Shown here: positions 1-7,869 of the stretch, piece by piece
How positions within the stretch are numbered: position 1 is the first letter of the stretch
How the letters are laid out: each line of letters opens with the position of its first letter
Assembly: GCA_958402795.1 (NCBI GenBank)
Contig: CATXUX010000001.1
Span: 1 to 64,000 of the forward strand
From: an uncultured Lachnospiraceae bacterium
Lineage (GTDB): Bacteria; Bacillota; Clostridia; Lachnospirales; Lachnospiraceae
Reading direction: 5' to 3'
DNA: 64,000 nt
Made by a program: the position numbers and the translations under genes
The notes under the pieces: generated by a model
Seen by the model: the letters and a program-made list of their open reading frames with translations, nothing else
Databases searched by the model: none
Told to the model about the DNA's origin: nothing

Positions 1-30
1 CATAACCGGCATAGTCTGCTGGTGGTTATG
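1..30 (-). terminator. Possible hairpin downstream of efp
   Basis: CATAACC at 1-7 can pair with GGTTATG at 24-30, just past the efp stop codon. The tract that would follow on the minus strand lies outside the window, so a terminator is only suspected. Confidence 0.3.
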
Positions 31-57
31 TGGAAAGAACTGCGGAAACTCAAGAAA

Positions 58-615
58 TTATACTCTTGACAGATATTCGCCTGTTCTAGTATCGATCTTA
101 AGCACATCGCCTTCCTCGACGAACAGCGGAACCATAACCATCGCTCCGGTCTCTACGGTAGCCGGTTTGGTCGCGCCCTGCGCCGTATTTCCCTTGAATC
201 CCGGTTCTGTCTCGGTAACTGCCAGTTCTACGAACAACGGCGGCTCTACGGAAAAGACATTGCCGTTGTGGGAGCAGATCTTCACCGTCTCGTTTTCTTT
301 TACGAACTTCAGGGAATCTCCTACTACATCGGCATTCAGCGCGATCTGATCATAGGTCTCCACATCCATGAAATTGTACAGATCGCCATCCTGATACAAG
401 TACTGCATATCCTTTCTGTCGATCCGTGCTTCCTGGAACTTCTCTGTCGGGCGGAAAGACTTCTCAATCACGCCGCCATTTACAATATTCTTTAAGGTTG
501 TTCTGACAAACGCCGCGCCCTTTCCCGGCTTTACATGCTGAAAATCCATAATCTGGTAAATATTGCCATCCATCTCTATCGTCCGGCCATTCTTAAAATC
601 TCCTGCTGTGATCAT
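58..615 (-). CDS. efp: Elongation factor P
   Basis: Translation factor that binds between the P and E sites of the ribosome and relieves stalling at polyproline stretches. The 185-residue product has the usual three-domain EF-P length: an N-terminal KOW-like domain opening with MITAGDFKNG, the lysine loop PGKGAAF near residue 32 (the modification-site loop in this family), and the C-terminal OB domain ending in the signature GDVLKIDTRTGEYLSRV. A good GGAGG-type ribosome binding site precedes the ATG. It follows the yqeG-aroK group on the same strand. Seen: full length and conserved loop. Known: family role. No oddities. Confidence 0.97.
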   Translation of the reverse strand: MITAGDFKNGRTIEMDGNIYQIMDFQHVKPGKGAAFVRTTLKNIVNGGVIEKSFRPTEKFQEARIDRKDMQYLYQDGDLYNFMDVETYDQIALNADVVGDSLKFVKENETVKICSHNGNVFSVEPPLFVELAVTETEPGFKGNTAQGATKPATVETGAMVMVPLFVEEGDVLKIDTRTGEYLSRV

Positions 616-692
616 TTGTAATCCTCCTTCAATCGCGCACGAAAGCGCAAAGTTATTGCTGCATATAATTCTATAATAGATTCAGGCCTTTT

Positions 693-1220
693 TCAACCTT
701 TTTTTGCCGCCGCTGCGGTTTTCTTTTGCTCTTTTTTATAAAAATACAGTACGATCCTCTCCAGATATCGTTTGAAAACGATCTGAATCTCTTCTTTGGG
801 ATGGATTGGTTTTACAAGAATGCTGTAGATTCCCGCATTCTTCGCGCCCCAGACATCCGTGAAAAGCTGATCGCCGACAAACAACGTATTCTTCTTATCT
901 GTCCCCATCAGTTCCATCGCCCGATTGTAATTCTTTACAGACGGTTTGTGGGCATTAAAAATATAATTTGTATGAATTTCTTCGTTAAACATTTTTACAC
1001 GGGGTTCCTGATTATTTGAAAGGAGGCAGGACTGAAAACCGATTTGCCCAAGTTTTTCAAACAGTTCCTTTGCCCTTTTATCCGCCGGCGCTCCATGAGG
1101 CACAAGCGTATTATCAATATCAAAGATCACTCCCCGGTACCCTTCCTGATACCATGTTTCGAATGAGATCGCATAAGTGGATTCAACATACTCATCCGGA
1201 TAAAATATCTGAAACATCAT
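693..1220 (-). CDS. YqeG family HAD-IIIA phosphatase
   Basis: Predicted haloacid-dehalogenase-type phosphatase of the YqeG family, substrate unknown. The 175 residues contain HAD motif 1 as FDIDNTLVPHG (nucleophile Asp), motif 2 as LLSNN, a lysine in AHKPSVKNY, and motif 4 as FVGDQLFTDVWGAKNAG. The C-terminus is lysine/alanine rich. The start ATGATG overlaps the stop of aroK upstream (ATGA overlap), so the two are probably translationally coupled. In many Firmicutes yqeG sits beside aromatic-amino-acid or ribosome assembly genes; here its partners are aroK and efp. Confidence 0.9.
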   Translation of the reverse strand: MMFQIFYPDEYVESTYAISFETWYQEGYRGVIFDIDNTLVPHGAPADKRAKELFEKLGQIGFQSCLLSNNQEPRVKMFNEEIHTNYIFNAHKPSVKNYNRAMELMGTDKKNTLFVGDQLFTDVWGAKNAGIYSILVKPIHPKEEIQIVFKRYLERIVLYFYKKEQKKTAAAAKKG

Positions 1221-1747
1221 TTTCCATCCAATTCTGCTAATTGAGCCATCAGTTCCTCACAGATCTGCGCAATGCTTTTTTCGTCTGTCGCCACAACCAG
1301 ATCTGCCGCGCTTTCATACCGCGGTCTGCGTCTTTCCATCATTTCCGCAAGGTGATTTGCGCTGTTATCGTTTTTTAAAAGCGGACGTTCTTCATTTTCT
1401 TTTACTCGTTCATAGACAGTCTCCGGTCTCGCAGTGAGCCAGACGATCCGTCCGCCTTTCTTCATTGCGTTTACATTCTCCTGGCGAAGTGCCGCGCCTC
1501 CTCCGCAGGACACAACCAGATTTTCTTTCGACTGCAGTTCCAGCAAAAGCGCCGTCTCCAGTTCCCGGAAATATTCTTCCCCATGCTCGGCGAAGATATC
1601 CGAAATTCTCTTATTTTCCCGCTTTTCGATTATTTCATCCATCTCTGCGATATCCATCGCATAATTGCTTCTGAGATATTTTGCAACGGAAGACTTTCCG
1701 GTTCCCATAAAGCCGATCAGATAAATATTCCCGTTTTCTTTTCTCAT
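1217..1747 (-). CDS. aroK: Shikimate kinase
   Basis: ATP-dependent phosphorylation of shikimate to shikimate-3-phosphate in the chorismate pathway. The 176-residue cytosolic protein shows the Walker A loop GFMGTGKSS near residue 12, the shikimate-binding DxD-like segment EMDEIIEKRE, the arginine in EEYFRELE, the glycine-rich CGGGAALR motif near residue 82, and the lid with RPLLKND. The length is normal for the family. It overlaps yqeG by four bases and sits 10 bases after the amidase gene upstream, which suggests one transcript. Confidence 0.95.
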   Translation of the reverse strand: MRKENGNIYLIGFMGTGKSSVAKYLRSNYAMDIAEMDEIIEKRENKRISDIFAEHGEEYFRELETALLLELQSKENLVVSCGGGAALRQENVNAMKKGGRIVWLTARPETVYERVKENEERPLLKNDNSANHLAEMMERRRPRYESAADLVVATDEKSIAQICEELMAQLAELDGK

Positions 1748-1756
1748 ATCCTTCTC

Positions 1757-2533
1757 CTACTGCGTTTCTGCCGGGTTGTCCTGCTGCTCTCCCGCCTGAC
1801 CTTCCCCGCTGCTTTCCTCGGCCGCGCTTTTCTCCAGCGCAGCTTTTACATCTGCCTGAAACGCACTCCACGCATCCTCATTTTCCACAAAATACTTCGG
1901 GCAGTTTTTTCCTGTTACATCATAATGCCGGATGACCGATTCTTCGGTCAGGTTATATTTTTTACAAAGAAATGCTGTCAACTGCACGGCAGAAGCATAT
2001 GTTGCATCCGTAAATTCGCCCGTTTCGTCCGGATGGCAGCATTCAATGGAAACCGTGTCGTGGTTTCTCTCATTGGACGCATATGCGATCTCCCAGGTAG
2101 GCACACACTGCACAATCTCTCCATCCAGTCCGACGACAAAATGGCTGCTTACAGAAGTCTCATGGGTATCTTTCAGATTATTAAAATAATCCCGGTTCTC
2201 CTGCGCCGTACTTCCCGGATTTGCTGTATAGTGAATGACAATACCGGTAATCGGATCAGAAGCGATCCCCGGTCTGGAATATTCATTGATATCCAAAAGC
2301 TGTACGTCAATCGGCGGCTGAGAAGCATCAACTTCCAGATTGCCTGCTCTTTTGCCTCCTATGCATTTGTTCAGCAGCAGAATAATCCCAAACAGCAGTA
2401 ATATTCCAATCCCGCCCCGGATAAGCAGTGCCTTCCGGTCACGCCGATGTGCATGGTATGTATTTCGCCGCTTTTTTCCCGTCCTCTTTGTTCTCGTTCT
2501 TTGGTTCTTTCTGTTTCCCATTCTTTTGTCCAT
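1757..2533 (-). CDS. Membrane-anchored N-acetylmuramoyl-L-alanine amidase
   Basis: Probable peptidoglycan amidase (Amidase_2/PGRP fold). I start at 2533 (MDKRMGNRK) because the upstream extension reads through repeat DNA. A very basic N-terminal tail of about 35 residues precedes one hydrophobic segment (GGIGILLLFGIILLLN), giving a type II single-pass topology with the catalytic domain outside. Zinc ligands are visible as the His of VIHYTANPG, the His of VIRHYDVTGKNCP and the Cys of the same motif. NHDTVSIECCHPDETG is typical of the fold. The C-terminus is an acidic, Ser/Gln-rich tail. It sits directly upstream of aroK. Confidence 0.85.
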   Translation of the reverse strand: MDKRMGNRKNQRTRTKRTGKKRRNTYHAHRRDRKALLIRGGIGILLLFGIILLLNKCIGGKRAGNLEVDASQPPIDVQLLDINEYSRPGIASDPITGIVIHYTANPGSTAQENRDYFNNLKDTHETSVSSHFVVGLDGEIVQCVPTWEIAYASNERNHDTVSIECCHPDETGEFTDATYASAVQLTAFLCKKYNLTEESVIRHYDVTGKNCPKYFVENEDAWSAFQADVKAALEKSAAEESSGEGQAGEQQDNPAETQ

Positions 2534-2563
2534 CCGTACACCCTTTTCCCAGACATAAACGCC

Positions 2564-2695
2564 AGGCTCGAAATGACCTCGCCAAGTGTTCATATGATAC
2601 CATGTTCACTAAGCTCGTGAAAAACCTCGCTAAGTGTTCAGGCATATATTCTCACTAGGCTCGAAATGACCTCGCCAAGTGTTCATATGATACCA
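2564..2695. repeat. Three tandem 46-47 bp intergenic repeats
   Basis: Two identical 39-base copies occupy 2564-2602 and 2657-2695, both beginning AGGCTCGAAATGACCTCGCC. A diverged third copy lies between them, starting at 2611, giving a period of about 46-47 bases. Each unit has an imperfect dyad (CACTAAGC / GCTAAGTG in the middle copy). The array lies between the amidase start and the guaB terminator. Role unknown; this resembles dispersed intergenic repeats of Clostridia, but no family is assigned. Confidence 0.8.
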
Positions 2696-2744
2696 CACAT
2701 TTTTTAAGATTTTTAAAAAAATTTATGAATTTTCAGATGGTATA

Positions 2745-2795
2745 CAAAAAGAAAATCCCGCGGGACAGTTTTCTTAAAAAGTCCACTGCCCCGCG
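2745..2795 (-). terminator. Rho-independent terminator of guaB
   Basis: CGCGGGACAGT (2759-2769) pairs with ACTGCCCCGCG (2785-2795) with one A/C mismatch. On the minus strand the stem is followed by a T-rich run (TTTTCTTTTTG). It lies 60 bases after the guaB stop. Confidence 0.85.
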
Positions 2796-2854
2796 TTCTC
2801 TCCAGACGGATATCATTCATCATATGGCCAGCCGCCGCGAATGTGAATCCTTCA

Positions 2855-4309
2855 TTACTCGTCTACGCTATAGTTTGGCGCTTCTTTCGTGATATGGATA
2901 TCATGCGGATGGCTTTCTTTCAGGGAAGCCGCCGAAATCTTTATAAACCGGCCGTTTCTCTTCAAGTCTGCAATCGTCGGGGTCCCGCAGTATCCCATAC
3001 CGGAACGAAGTCCGCCCATGAGCTGGAATACCGTATCTTCTACGGTTCCTTTATACGCAACACGTCCTTCTACGCCTTCCGGTACAAGTTTCTTTGCATT
3101 TTCCTGGAAATAACGGTCCTTGCTTCCGTTCTCCATTGCTGCGATGGATCCCATGCCGCGGTATACTTTATATTTTCTTCCCTGATACAGTTCAAACGTT
3201 CCCGGACTTTCATCACATCCTGCAAAGATACTTCCCATCATGCATACGTCTGCGCCCGCTGCGATTGCTTTCGTCATATCTCCGGAGTACTTGATTCCGC
3301 CGTCCGCAATGATCGGGACACCGTATTCCTTCGCTGCCTCGTAGCAGTCCATGACAGCCGTGATCTGCGGTACGCCGATTCCTGCTACGACACGCGTCGT
3401 ACAGATGGATCCCGGTCCGATGCCGACTTTTACTGCATCTACTCCCGCCTCGATCAGTGCTTTCGTTGCCTCTCCGGTGGCCACATTTCCGGCAATTACC
3501 TGCAGATCCGGATACTTTTCTTTTACCATACGCACCGTGCGCAGCACATTTGCCGAATGTCCATGTGCAGAATCGAGAACGATCACATCCACTTTTGCCT
3601 GAACCAGCGCTTCCACACGTTCCAGACAGTTTGCCGTAATTCCGATCGCCGCGCCGCAAAGCAGACGTCCCTGGGAGTCTTTCGCAGACAGCGGATACTT
3701 GATCTGCTTCTCAATATCTTTGATTGTGATCAGACCTTTCAGATTCCCCTCTTCGTCCACGATCGGGAGTTTCTCTTTTCTTGCTTTTGCAAGAATCTTC
3801 TTGGCCTCATCCAGTGTGATCCCTTCCTGCGCAGTAATCAGACCGTCCGATGTCATGCATTCTTTAATTTTCTTTGAGAAATCTTCTTCGAACATTAAAT
3901 CACGATTGGTGATGATTCCGACCAGCTTCCTGCCCTCTGTAATCGGCACGCCGGAAATTCGGAACTTCGCCATCAGATTATTGGCATCCTCCAGCGTATG
4001 CTCCGGAGACAGATAAAACGGATCTGTAATTACGCCGTTTTCTGATCTTTTGACCTTATCTACTTCCTCCGCCTGCTGCTCGATAGACATGTTTTTATGA
4101 ATAATCCCGATTCCGCCCTGACGAGCCATCGCAATCGCCATACGGTGTTCCGTAACCGTGTCCATCCCTGCACTCATCATCGGAATGTTCAGCTTCACTT
4201 TTTTGGTTAAATGCGTCGTCAGATCAACCTGATTCGGGATGACTTCTGAATATGCCGGAACCAAAAGTACGTCATCAAATGTAATGCCTTCTCCAATAAT
4301 CTTACCCAT
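2855..4309 (-). CDS. guaB: IMP dehydrogenase
   Basis: Oxidises IMP to XMP with NAD+, the committed step of GMP synthesis. The 484-residue cytosolic enzyme begins with the standard GITFDDVLLVPAYSEV. Two CBS domains are inserted at about residues 95-210. The catalytic loop GIGPGSICTTRVVAGIG carries the active-site Cys near residue 300. The flap contains YRGMGSIAAM, and the C-terminal region has RVAYKGTVEDTVFQLMGGLRSGMGYCG. The gene is monocistronic, with its own sigma-A promoter and terminator. Nothing unusual. Confidence 0.97.
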   Translation of the reverse strand: MGKIIGEGITFDDVLLVPAYSEVIPNQVDLTTHLTKKVKLNIPMMSAGMDTVTEHRMAIAMARQGGIGIIHKNMSIEQQAEEVDKVKRSENGVITDPFYLSPEHTLEDANNLMAKFRISGVPITEGRKLVGIITNRDLMFEEDFSKKIKECMTSDGLITAQEGITLDEAKKILAKARKEKLPIVDEEGNLKGLITIKDIEKQIKYPLSAKDSQGRLLCGAAIGITANCLERVEALVQAKVDVIVLDSAHGHSANVLRTVRMVKEKYPDLQVIAGNVATGEATKALIEAGVDAVKVGIGPGSICTTRVVAGIGVPQITAVMDCYEAAKEYGVPIIADGGIKYSGDMTKAIAAGADVCMMGSIFAGCDESPGTFELYQGRKYKVYRGMGSIAAMENGSKDRYFQENAKKLVPEGVEGRVAYKGTVEDTVFQLMGGLRSGMGYCGTPTIADLKRNGRFIKISAASLKESHPHDIHITKEAPNYSVDE

Positions 4310-4359
4310 GATTTTCGCTTTCCTCTCTTTCTTTTATTCATTCAAAATATTTACCGCTT

Positions 4360-4388
4360 ATCATACAAAAATCTCGTTCTGTTGTCAA
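4360..4388 (-). promoter_or_regulatory. Sigma-A promoter of guaB
   Basis: On the minus strand a perfect -35 TTGACA (4383-4388) is followed after exactly 17 bases by -10 TATGAT (4360-4365), about 50 bases upstream of the guaB start. Confidence 0.88.
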
Positions 4389-4433
4389 GCGAAAATCTCG
4401 TCTTTGCTAAAAATTTGATGAAAAAGTCTTTTT

Positions 4434-4482
4434 TTGTCAAAAAATGAGGGAATACACACCTCCTGCCGGTGCATATTCCCTC
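4434..4482 (-). terminator. Rho-independent terminator of groES-groEL
   Basis: GAGGGAATA (4446-4454) pairs with TATTCCCTC (4474-4482), with an inner CACC/GGTG helix. The minus-strand downstream side runs into TTTTTTG, then A-rich DNA. It lies just after the groEL stop. Confidence 0.88.
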
Positions 4483-4516
4483 GCCGTATTTCTCCCGGAA
4501 ATCATCCGGTTGCATT

Positions 4517-6139
4517 TTAATATCCGTATCCTGCGTCTCCTGCCGGTGCTGCTGCCGGTGCCGGTTCCTTGATCGTAGATACAACGGACTCGGTTGTAAG
4601 CAGTGTAGATGCAACGCTGGTCGCATTCTGCAGTGCGCTTCTTGTTACCTTCACCGGATCCAGGATTCCTTCTTCTACCATATCAACATACGCCTCTTTG
4701 TAAGCGTCAAATCCGATACCCGGCTCAGACTCTCTTACTTTATTGATGATCACAGAGCCTTCCAGTCCTGCGTTGTTTGCGATGTGGTACAGCGGAGCCT
4801 CCAGAGCTTTCAGGATGATCCGTGCGCCGGTCTTCTCGTCGCCGTCCAGCGTCTCAGCCAGCTTCTCAACCTCTTTTGATGCATGGATATATGCGGAGCC
4901 GCCTCCTGCGATAATACCTTCTTCTACCGCAGCTCTCGTTGCGTTCAGCGCATCTTCCATACGGAGTTTTGCTTCCTTCATCTCAGTCTCTGTCGCTGCG
5001 CCGACACGGATCACTGCTACGCCGCCTGCCAGTTTTGCAAGGCGCTCCTGCAGCTTCTCTTTATCAAAATCGGAAGTCGTCTCGCCGATCGTTCTCTTAA
5101 TCTGTGCGATTCTGTCCTCAATTGCCGCTTTATCTCCACAGCCGTCCACGATGATGGTGTTCTCTTTCTGAACCTTTACAGATTTTGCACGTCCAAGATC
5201 GTTCATTGTCGCATCTTTCAGATCCATTCCAAGTTCCTCGGAAATCACCTGTCCGCCTGTCAGGATCGCGATATCCTGCAGCATCTCTTTTCTTCTGTCG
5301 CCATATCCCGGAGCCTTGACCGCTACCACATTGAACGTTCCGCGCAGCTTGTTGAGGATCAGAGTCGTCAGCGCCTCGCCTTCTACATCCTCTGCGATGA
5401 TCAGAAGTCTTGATCCGGACTGTACGATCTGCTCCAGCAATGGAAGGATATCCTGAATGTTGGAGATCTTCTTGTCTGTGATGAGGATATAAGGATCTTC
5501 CAGAACCGCTTCCATCTTCTCATTATCCGTTACCATGTAGGAGGAAATATATCCGCGGTCAAACTGCATACCTTCCACGACATCCAGTTCTGTCTGCATG
5601 GTCTTGGATTCCTCGATCGTGATCACACCGTCGTTAGAAACCTTCTCCATTGCGTCTGCAACCATCTCTCCTACAGACTCATCGCCTGAAGATACCGCAG
5701 CGACTCTCTTGATCTGCTCTTTTCCGGTTACTGTGCTGCTCATATCCGCAATGGCATTGACTGCAACATCCGTTGCCTTCTTCATTCCTTTTCGAAGTAC
5801 GACCGGATTTGCGCCTGCCGCAAGGTTCTTCATGCCTTCGTTTACCATTGCCTGTGCAAGAACGGTTGCTGTAGTTGTACCGTCGCCGGCCACGTCATTT
5901 GTCTTGGAAGCTACTTCACGAATGAGCTGTGCTCCCATGTTCTCAAATCCGTCTTCCAGTTCGATCTCTTTCGCGATCGTTACACCGTCGTTTGTGATCA
6001 GCGGTGTTCCATATGACTTGTCAAGTACAACATTTCTTCCTTTTGGTCCCAATGTAACTCTTACTGTGTTCGCGAGCTGGTTTACACCGCTCTCCAGCGC
6101 TGCTCTTGCCTCTGCGCCATATTTGATTTCCTTAGCCAT
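4517..6139 (-). CDS. groEL: Chaperonin GroEL
   Basis: 60-kDa chaperonin subunit forming the ATP-driven double-ring folding chamber with GroES. The 540 residues start MAKEIKYGAEAR. The ATP-binding segment VTLGPKGRNVVLD lies near residue 28 and GDGTTTATVLAQ near residue 86. The signature AAVEEGIIAGGG lies near residue 404, and the equatorial C-terminal domain is complete. The C-terminal tail is PAPAAAPAGDAGYGY instead of the GGM repeat seen in many bacteria, which is common in Clostridia. It is cotranscribed with groES, 78 bases upstream, under CIRCE control. Confidence 0.98.
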   Translation of the reverse strand: MAKEIKYGAEARAALESGVNQLANTVRVTLGPKGRNVVLDKSYGTPLITNDGVTIAKEIELEDGFENMGAQLIREVASKTNDVAGDGTTTATVLAQAMVNEGMKNLAAGANPVVLRKGMKKATDVAVNAIADMSSTVTGKEQIKRVAAVSSGDESVGEMVADAMEKVSNDGVITIEESKTMQTELDVVEGMQFDRGYISSYMVTDNEKMEAVLEDPYILITDKKISNIQDILPLLEQIVQSGSRLLIIAEDVEGEALTTLILNKLRGTFNVVAVKAPGYGDRRKEMLQDIAILTGGQVISEELGMDLKDATMNDLGRAKSVKVQKENTIIVDGCGDKAAIEDRIAQIKRTIGETTSDFDKEKLQERLAKLAGGVAVIRVGAATETEMKEAKLRMEDALNATRAAVEEGIIAGGGSAYIHASKEVEKLAETLDGDEKTGARIILKALEAPLYHIANNAGLEGSVIINKVRESEPGIGFDAYKEAYVDMVEEGILDPVKVTRSALQNATSVASTLLTTESVVSTIKEPAPAAAPAGDAGYGY

Positions 6140-6217
6140 TTTAAATCTCTCCCATCTATATTCTTCTTGTGAGCCTGCCTGTGCAGGCGTCTGTCTGCAG
6201 CCGTTATACGGCGGTTC

Positions 6218-6505
6218 TTATGCTTCCACGATTGCCAGAATATCGCTCTGCTTTACAATGATGTACTTTTCTTCGTCGAGCTCTACATCTGTTCCTGCAT
6301 ACTTGGAGTAAATTACTCTGTCTCCCACGCTTACCTGCATCTTCACTTCTTTTCCATCTACTGTGCCGCCCGGTCCGACCGCAATGACTTCTGCTTCCTG
6401 CGGCTTCTCCTTCGCCTGTCCCGGCAGCACGATACCGGACTTCGTCGTTTCTTCTTCTTTTAACTGCTTTAATACAATCTTGTCATCCAATGGTACTAAC
6501 TTCAT
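6218..6505 (-). CDS. groES: Co-chaperonin GroES
   Basis: 10-kDa lid of the GroEL chamber. About 95 residues start MKLVPLDDKIVLKQ. The mobile loop lies at EETTKSGIVLPGQAKEKPQ, and GDRVIYSKYAGTDVELDEEKY is the standard C-terminal half. Two ATG codons in tandem (6508 and 6505) follow an AGGAGG site; I chose the second because its spacing of 7 bases is better. It is the first gene of the groES-groEL operon and lies directly after a perfect CIRCE operator. Confidence 0.97.
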   Translation of the reverse strand: MKLVPLDDKIVLKQLKEEETTKSGIVLPGQAKEKPQEAEVIAVGPGGTVDGKEVKMQVSVGDRVIYSKYAGTDVELDEEKYIIVKQSDILAIVEA

Positions 6506-6530
6506 CATTATGCCTCCTGATTTTTATTTG

Positions 6531-6557
6531 TTAGCACTCATTTTACTCGAGTGCTAA
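6531..6557. promoter_or_regulatory. CIRCE operator (HrcA binding site)
   Basis: TTAGCACTC, nine spacer bases, then GAGTGCTAA: a perfect match to the CIRCE inverted repeat, between the groES promoter and its start codon. CIRCE is bound by the heat-shock repressor HrcA; hrcA itself is not in the window. Confidence 0.97.
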
Positions 6558-6568
6558 CTCATGAATAT

Positions 6569-6597
6569 AAAATAACACTCTGCCGACCATTTGTCAA
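6569..6597 (-). promoter_or_regulatory. Sigma-A promoter of groES-groEL
   Basis: Minus strand -35 TTGACA (6592-6597), a 17-base spacer, then -10 TATTTT (6569-6574), placed just upstream of the CIRCE operator. Confidence 0.85.
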
Positions 6598-6640
6598 CAG
6601 AGTTTCTTATTTTTTATAATTAGTTTATATTTTTATTTTT

Positions 6641-6967
6641 TTATAATTTTTCTTTCTTATTCTCGGCCACGGAATAAAAGCCGTTTTCGATACGGAAAAC
6701 GAGAATATTCCCGTCCTCCGACTGGAAACGTTCCTTTACAACGCCTGTGCACAAGATCTGTTCTGTCTTTGTCGAAATGCAGCACTGGTACTTCGCGTCC
6801 AGAGAAATCGTTTCTATTCCGTCTTCCTTCAGCCGCAGGAAGATATAATCTTCCTCCATATCGTACTTATATACCGCACAGCGGTACAGTCCGTCATCGA
6901 ACACTGCATCCGCCGAAATCGTCTTTCTCATCTGTAGCTCTGCCGGACAACCTTCGTACATACTCAT
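6641..6967 (-). CDS. Conserved protein of unknown function next to codY
   Basis: A 108-residue, soluble, mainly beta protein I do not recognise. A GGGAGG site six bases upstream supports the ATG at 6967. It has several Cys residues (EGCPAEL, YRCAVYK, QCCIS, ILCTG) without a clear metal motif, and the chain alternates short hydrophobic strands (DYIFLRL, ETISLDA, GNILVFRIENGFY). It might be a PilZ-like beta barrel, but the RxxxR signature is not evident. It lies 15 bases after codY and is probably cotranscribed with it. Confidence 0.7.
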   Translation of the reverse strand: MSMYEGCPAELQMRKTISADAVFDDGLYRCAVYKYDMEEDYIFLRLKEDGIETISLDAKYQCCISTKTEQILCTGVVKERFQSEDGNILVFRIENGFYSVAENKKEKL

Positions 6968-6982
6968 TCGCCTCCCGGATTC

Positions 6983-7768
6983 TTACATGCGTTCCCGCTC
7001 TTGTTTTATCTTTTCAAGTTCCGTAAACACATACTCATTCAGTACCTTGATGTATGTACCTTTCATGCCTGAGGAGCGGGATTCGATCACGCCCGCGCTC
7101 TCAAACTTCCGCAGTGCATTGACGATCACAGAACGAGTGATCCCGACGCGGTCCGCGATCTTGCTTGCCACCAGGATTCCTTCATTTCCGTCAAGCTCAT
7201 CGAAAATATGGATGATCGCTTCCAGCTCTGAAAAGGACAGTGTTCCGATCGCAGACTGCACAATATGCTGCTTTCTGCTTTCCTCCGCGTTCTCCTCATT
7301 CACGGAACGCAGCATCTCCAGTCCTACGACAGCGGTTCCGTATTCGCTCAGAATAATATCATCGATCTCATATACTGCGTCCTGTTTATAAATCACCAGT
7401 GTGCCGAGCCGTTCTCCCGCAATGTCGATCGGCGTAATGATCGCCTGATATCCTTTCGCGATCTCCGGAGAAAATCCGAGTGTCTCCAGATTGACGTTTT
7501 CTTTCGTCGATAAGATACTCAGAAGCCGTTCGTTAAGCATACTGTCAATATGCGCCCCCACGGTTCCCTCCAGAAGCTCTGTGATCTCTTTCACTTTGCT
7601 GCATCTGCTTGTACCAAGTACCTTTCCTTTTCTGCTCACCACAAGGACATTCGAATCCAGAATCTCTGTCAGGACGGCACAGATATCGTTGAACACCACT
7701 TTACTGGAATTATTGTTGTGCAGCAGCTTATTTATCTTTCTTGTCTTATCCAATAATTGTACACTCAT
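6983..7768 (-). CDS. codY: GTP-sensing global repressor CodY
   Basis: Pleiotropic regulator that represses nutrient-limitation genes when GTP and branched-chain amino acids are high. The 261-residue length is standard. The N-terminal GAF domain starts LLDKTRKINKLL, and the C-terminal winged helix contains the DNA-binding segment GILVASKIADRVGITRSVIV followed by NALRKFESAGVIESRSSG. It lies downstream of topA and dprA, the classical Clostridial and Bacillus neighbourhood. Confidence 0.97.
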   Translation of the reverse strand: MSVQLLDKTRKINKLLHNNNSSKVVFNDICAVLTEILDSNVLVVSRKGKVLGTSRCSKVKEITELLEGTVGAHIDSMLNERLLSILSTKENVNLETLGFSPEIAKGYQAIITPIDIAGERLGTLVIYKQDAVYEIDDIILSEYGTAVVGLEMLRSVNEENAEESRKQHIVQSAIGTLSFSELEAIIHIFDELDGNEGILVASKIADRVGITRSVIVNALRKFESAGVIESRSSGMKGTYIKVLNEYVFTELEKIKQERERM

Positions 7769-7825
7769 TGCTTTCCTCCATCTTAAAATGCATATACAAC
7801 TTGTCGTAATTTGTCGCGTGAATTT

Positions 7826-7854
7826 ATGTTATCACACAACTTATGAAATAGCAA
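7826..7854 (-). promoter_or_regulatory. Candidate sigma-A promoter of codY
   Basis: Minus strand TTGCTA (7849-7854), a 17-base spacer, then TAACAT (7826-7831), 58 bases before the codY start. Match quality is moderate. The leader then contains two CGACAA direct repeats of unknown meaning. Confidence 0.55.
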
Positions 7855-7869
7855 TCCAATTTATAAACT

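Noticed and set aside
2564..2695. Tandem repeats considered as a CRISPR array
   Set aside because: The units are contiguous with no unique spacers, and no cas genes are near.
3213..3659. 148-codon minus-strand frame within guaB
   Set aside because: Alternate frame of a highly conserved enzyme; composition (Arg/Gly/Cys rich) is that of an out-of-frame reading.
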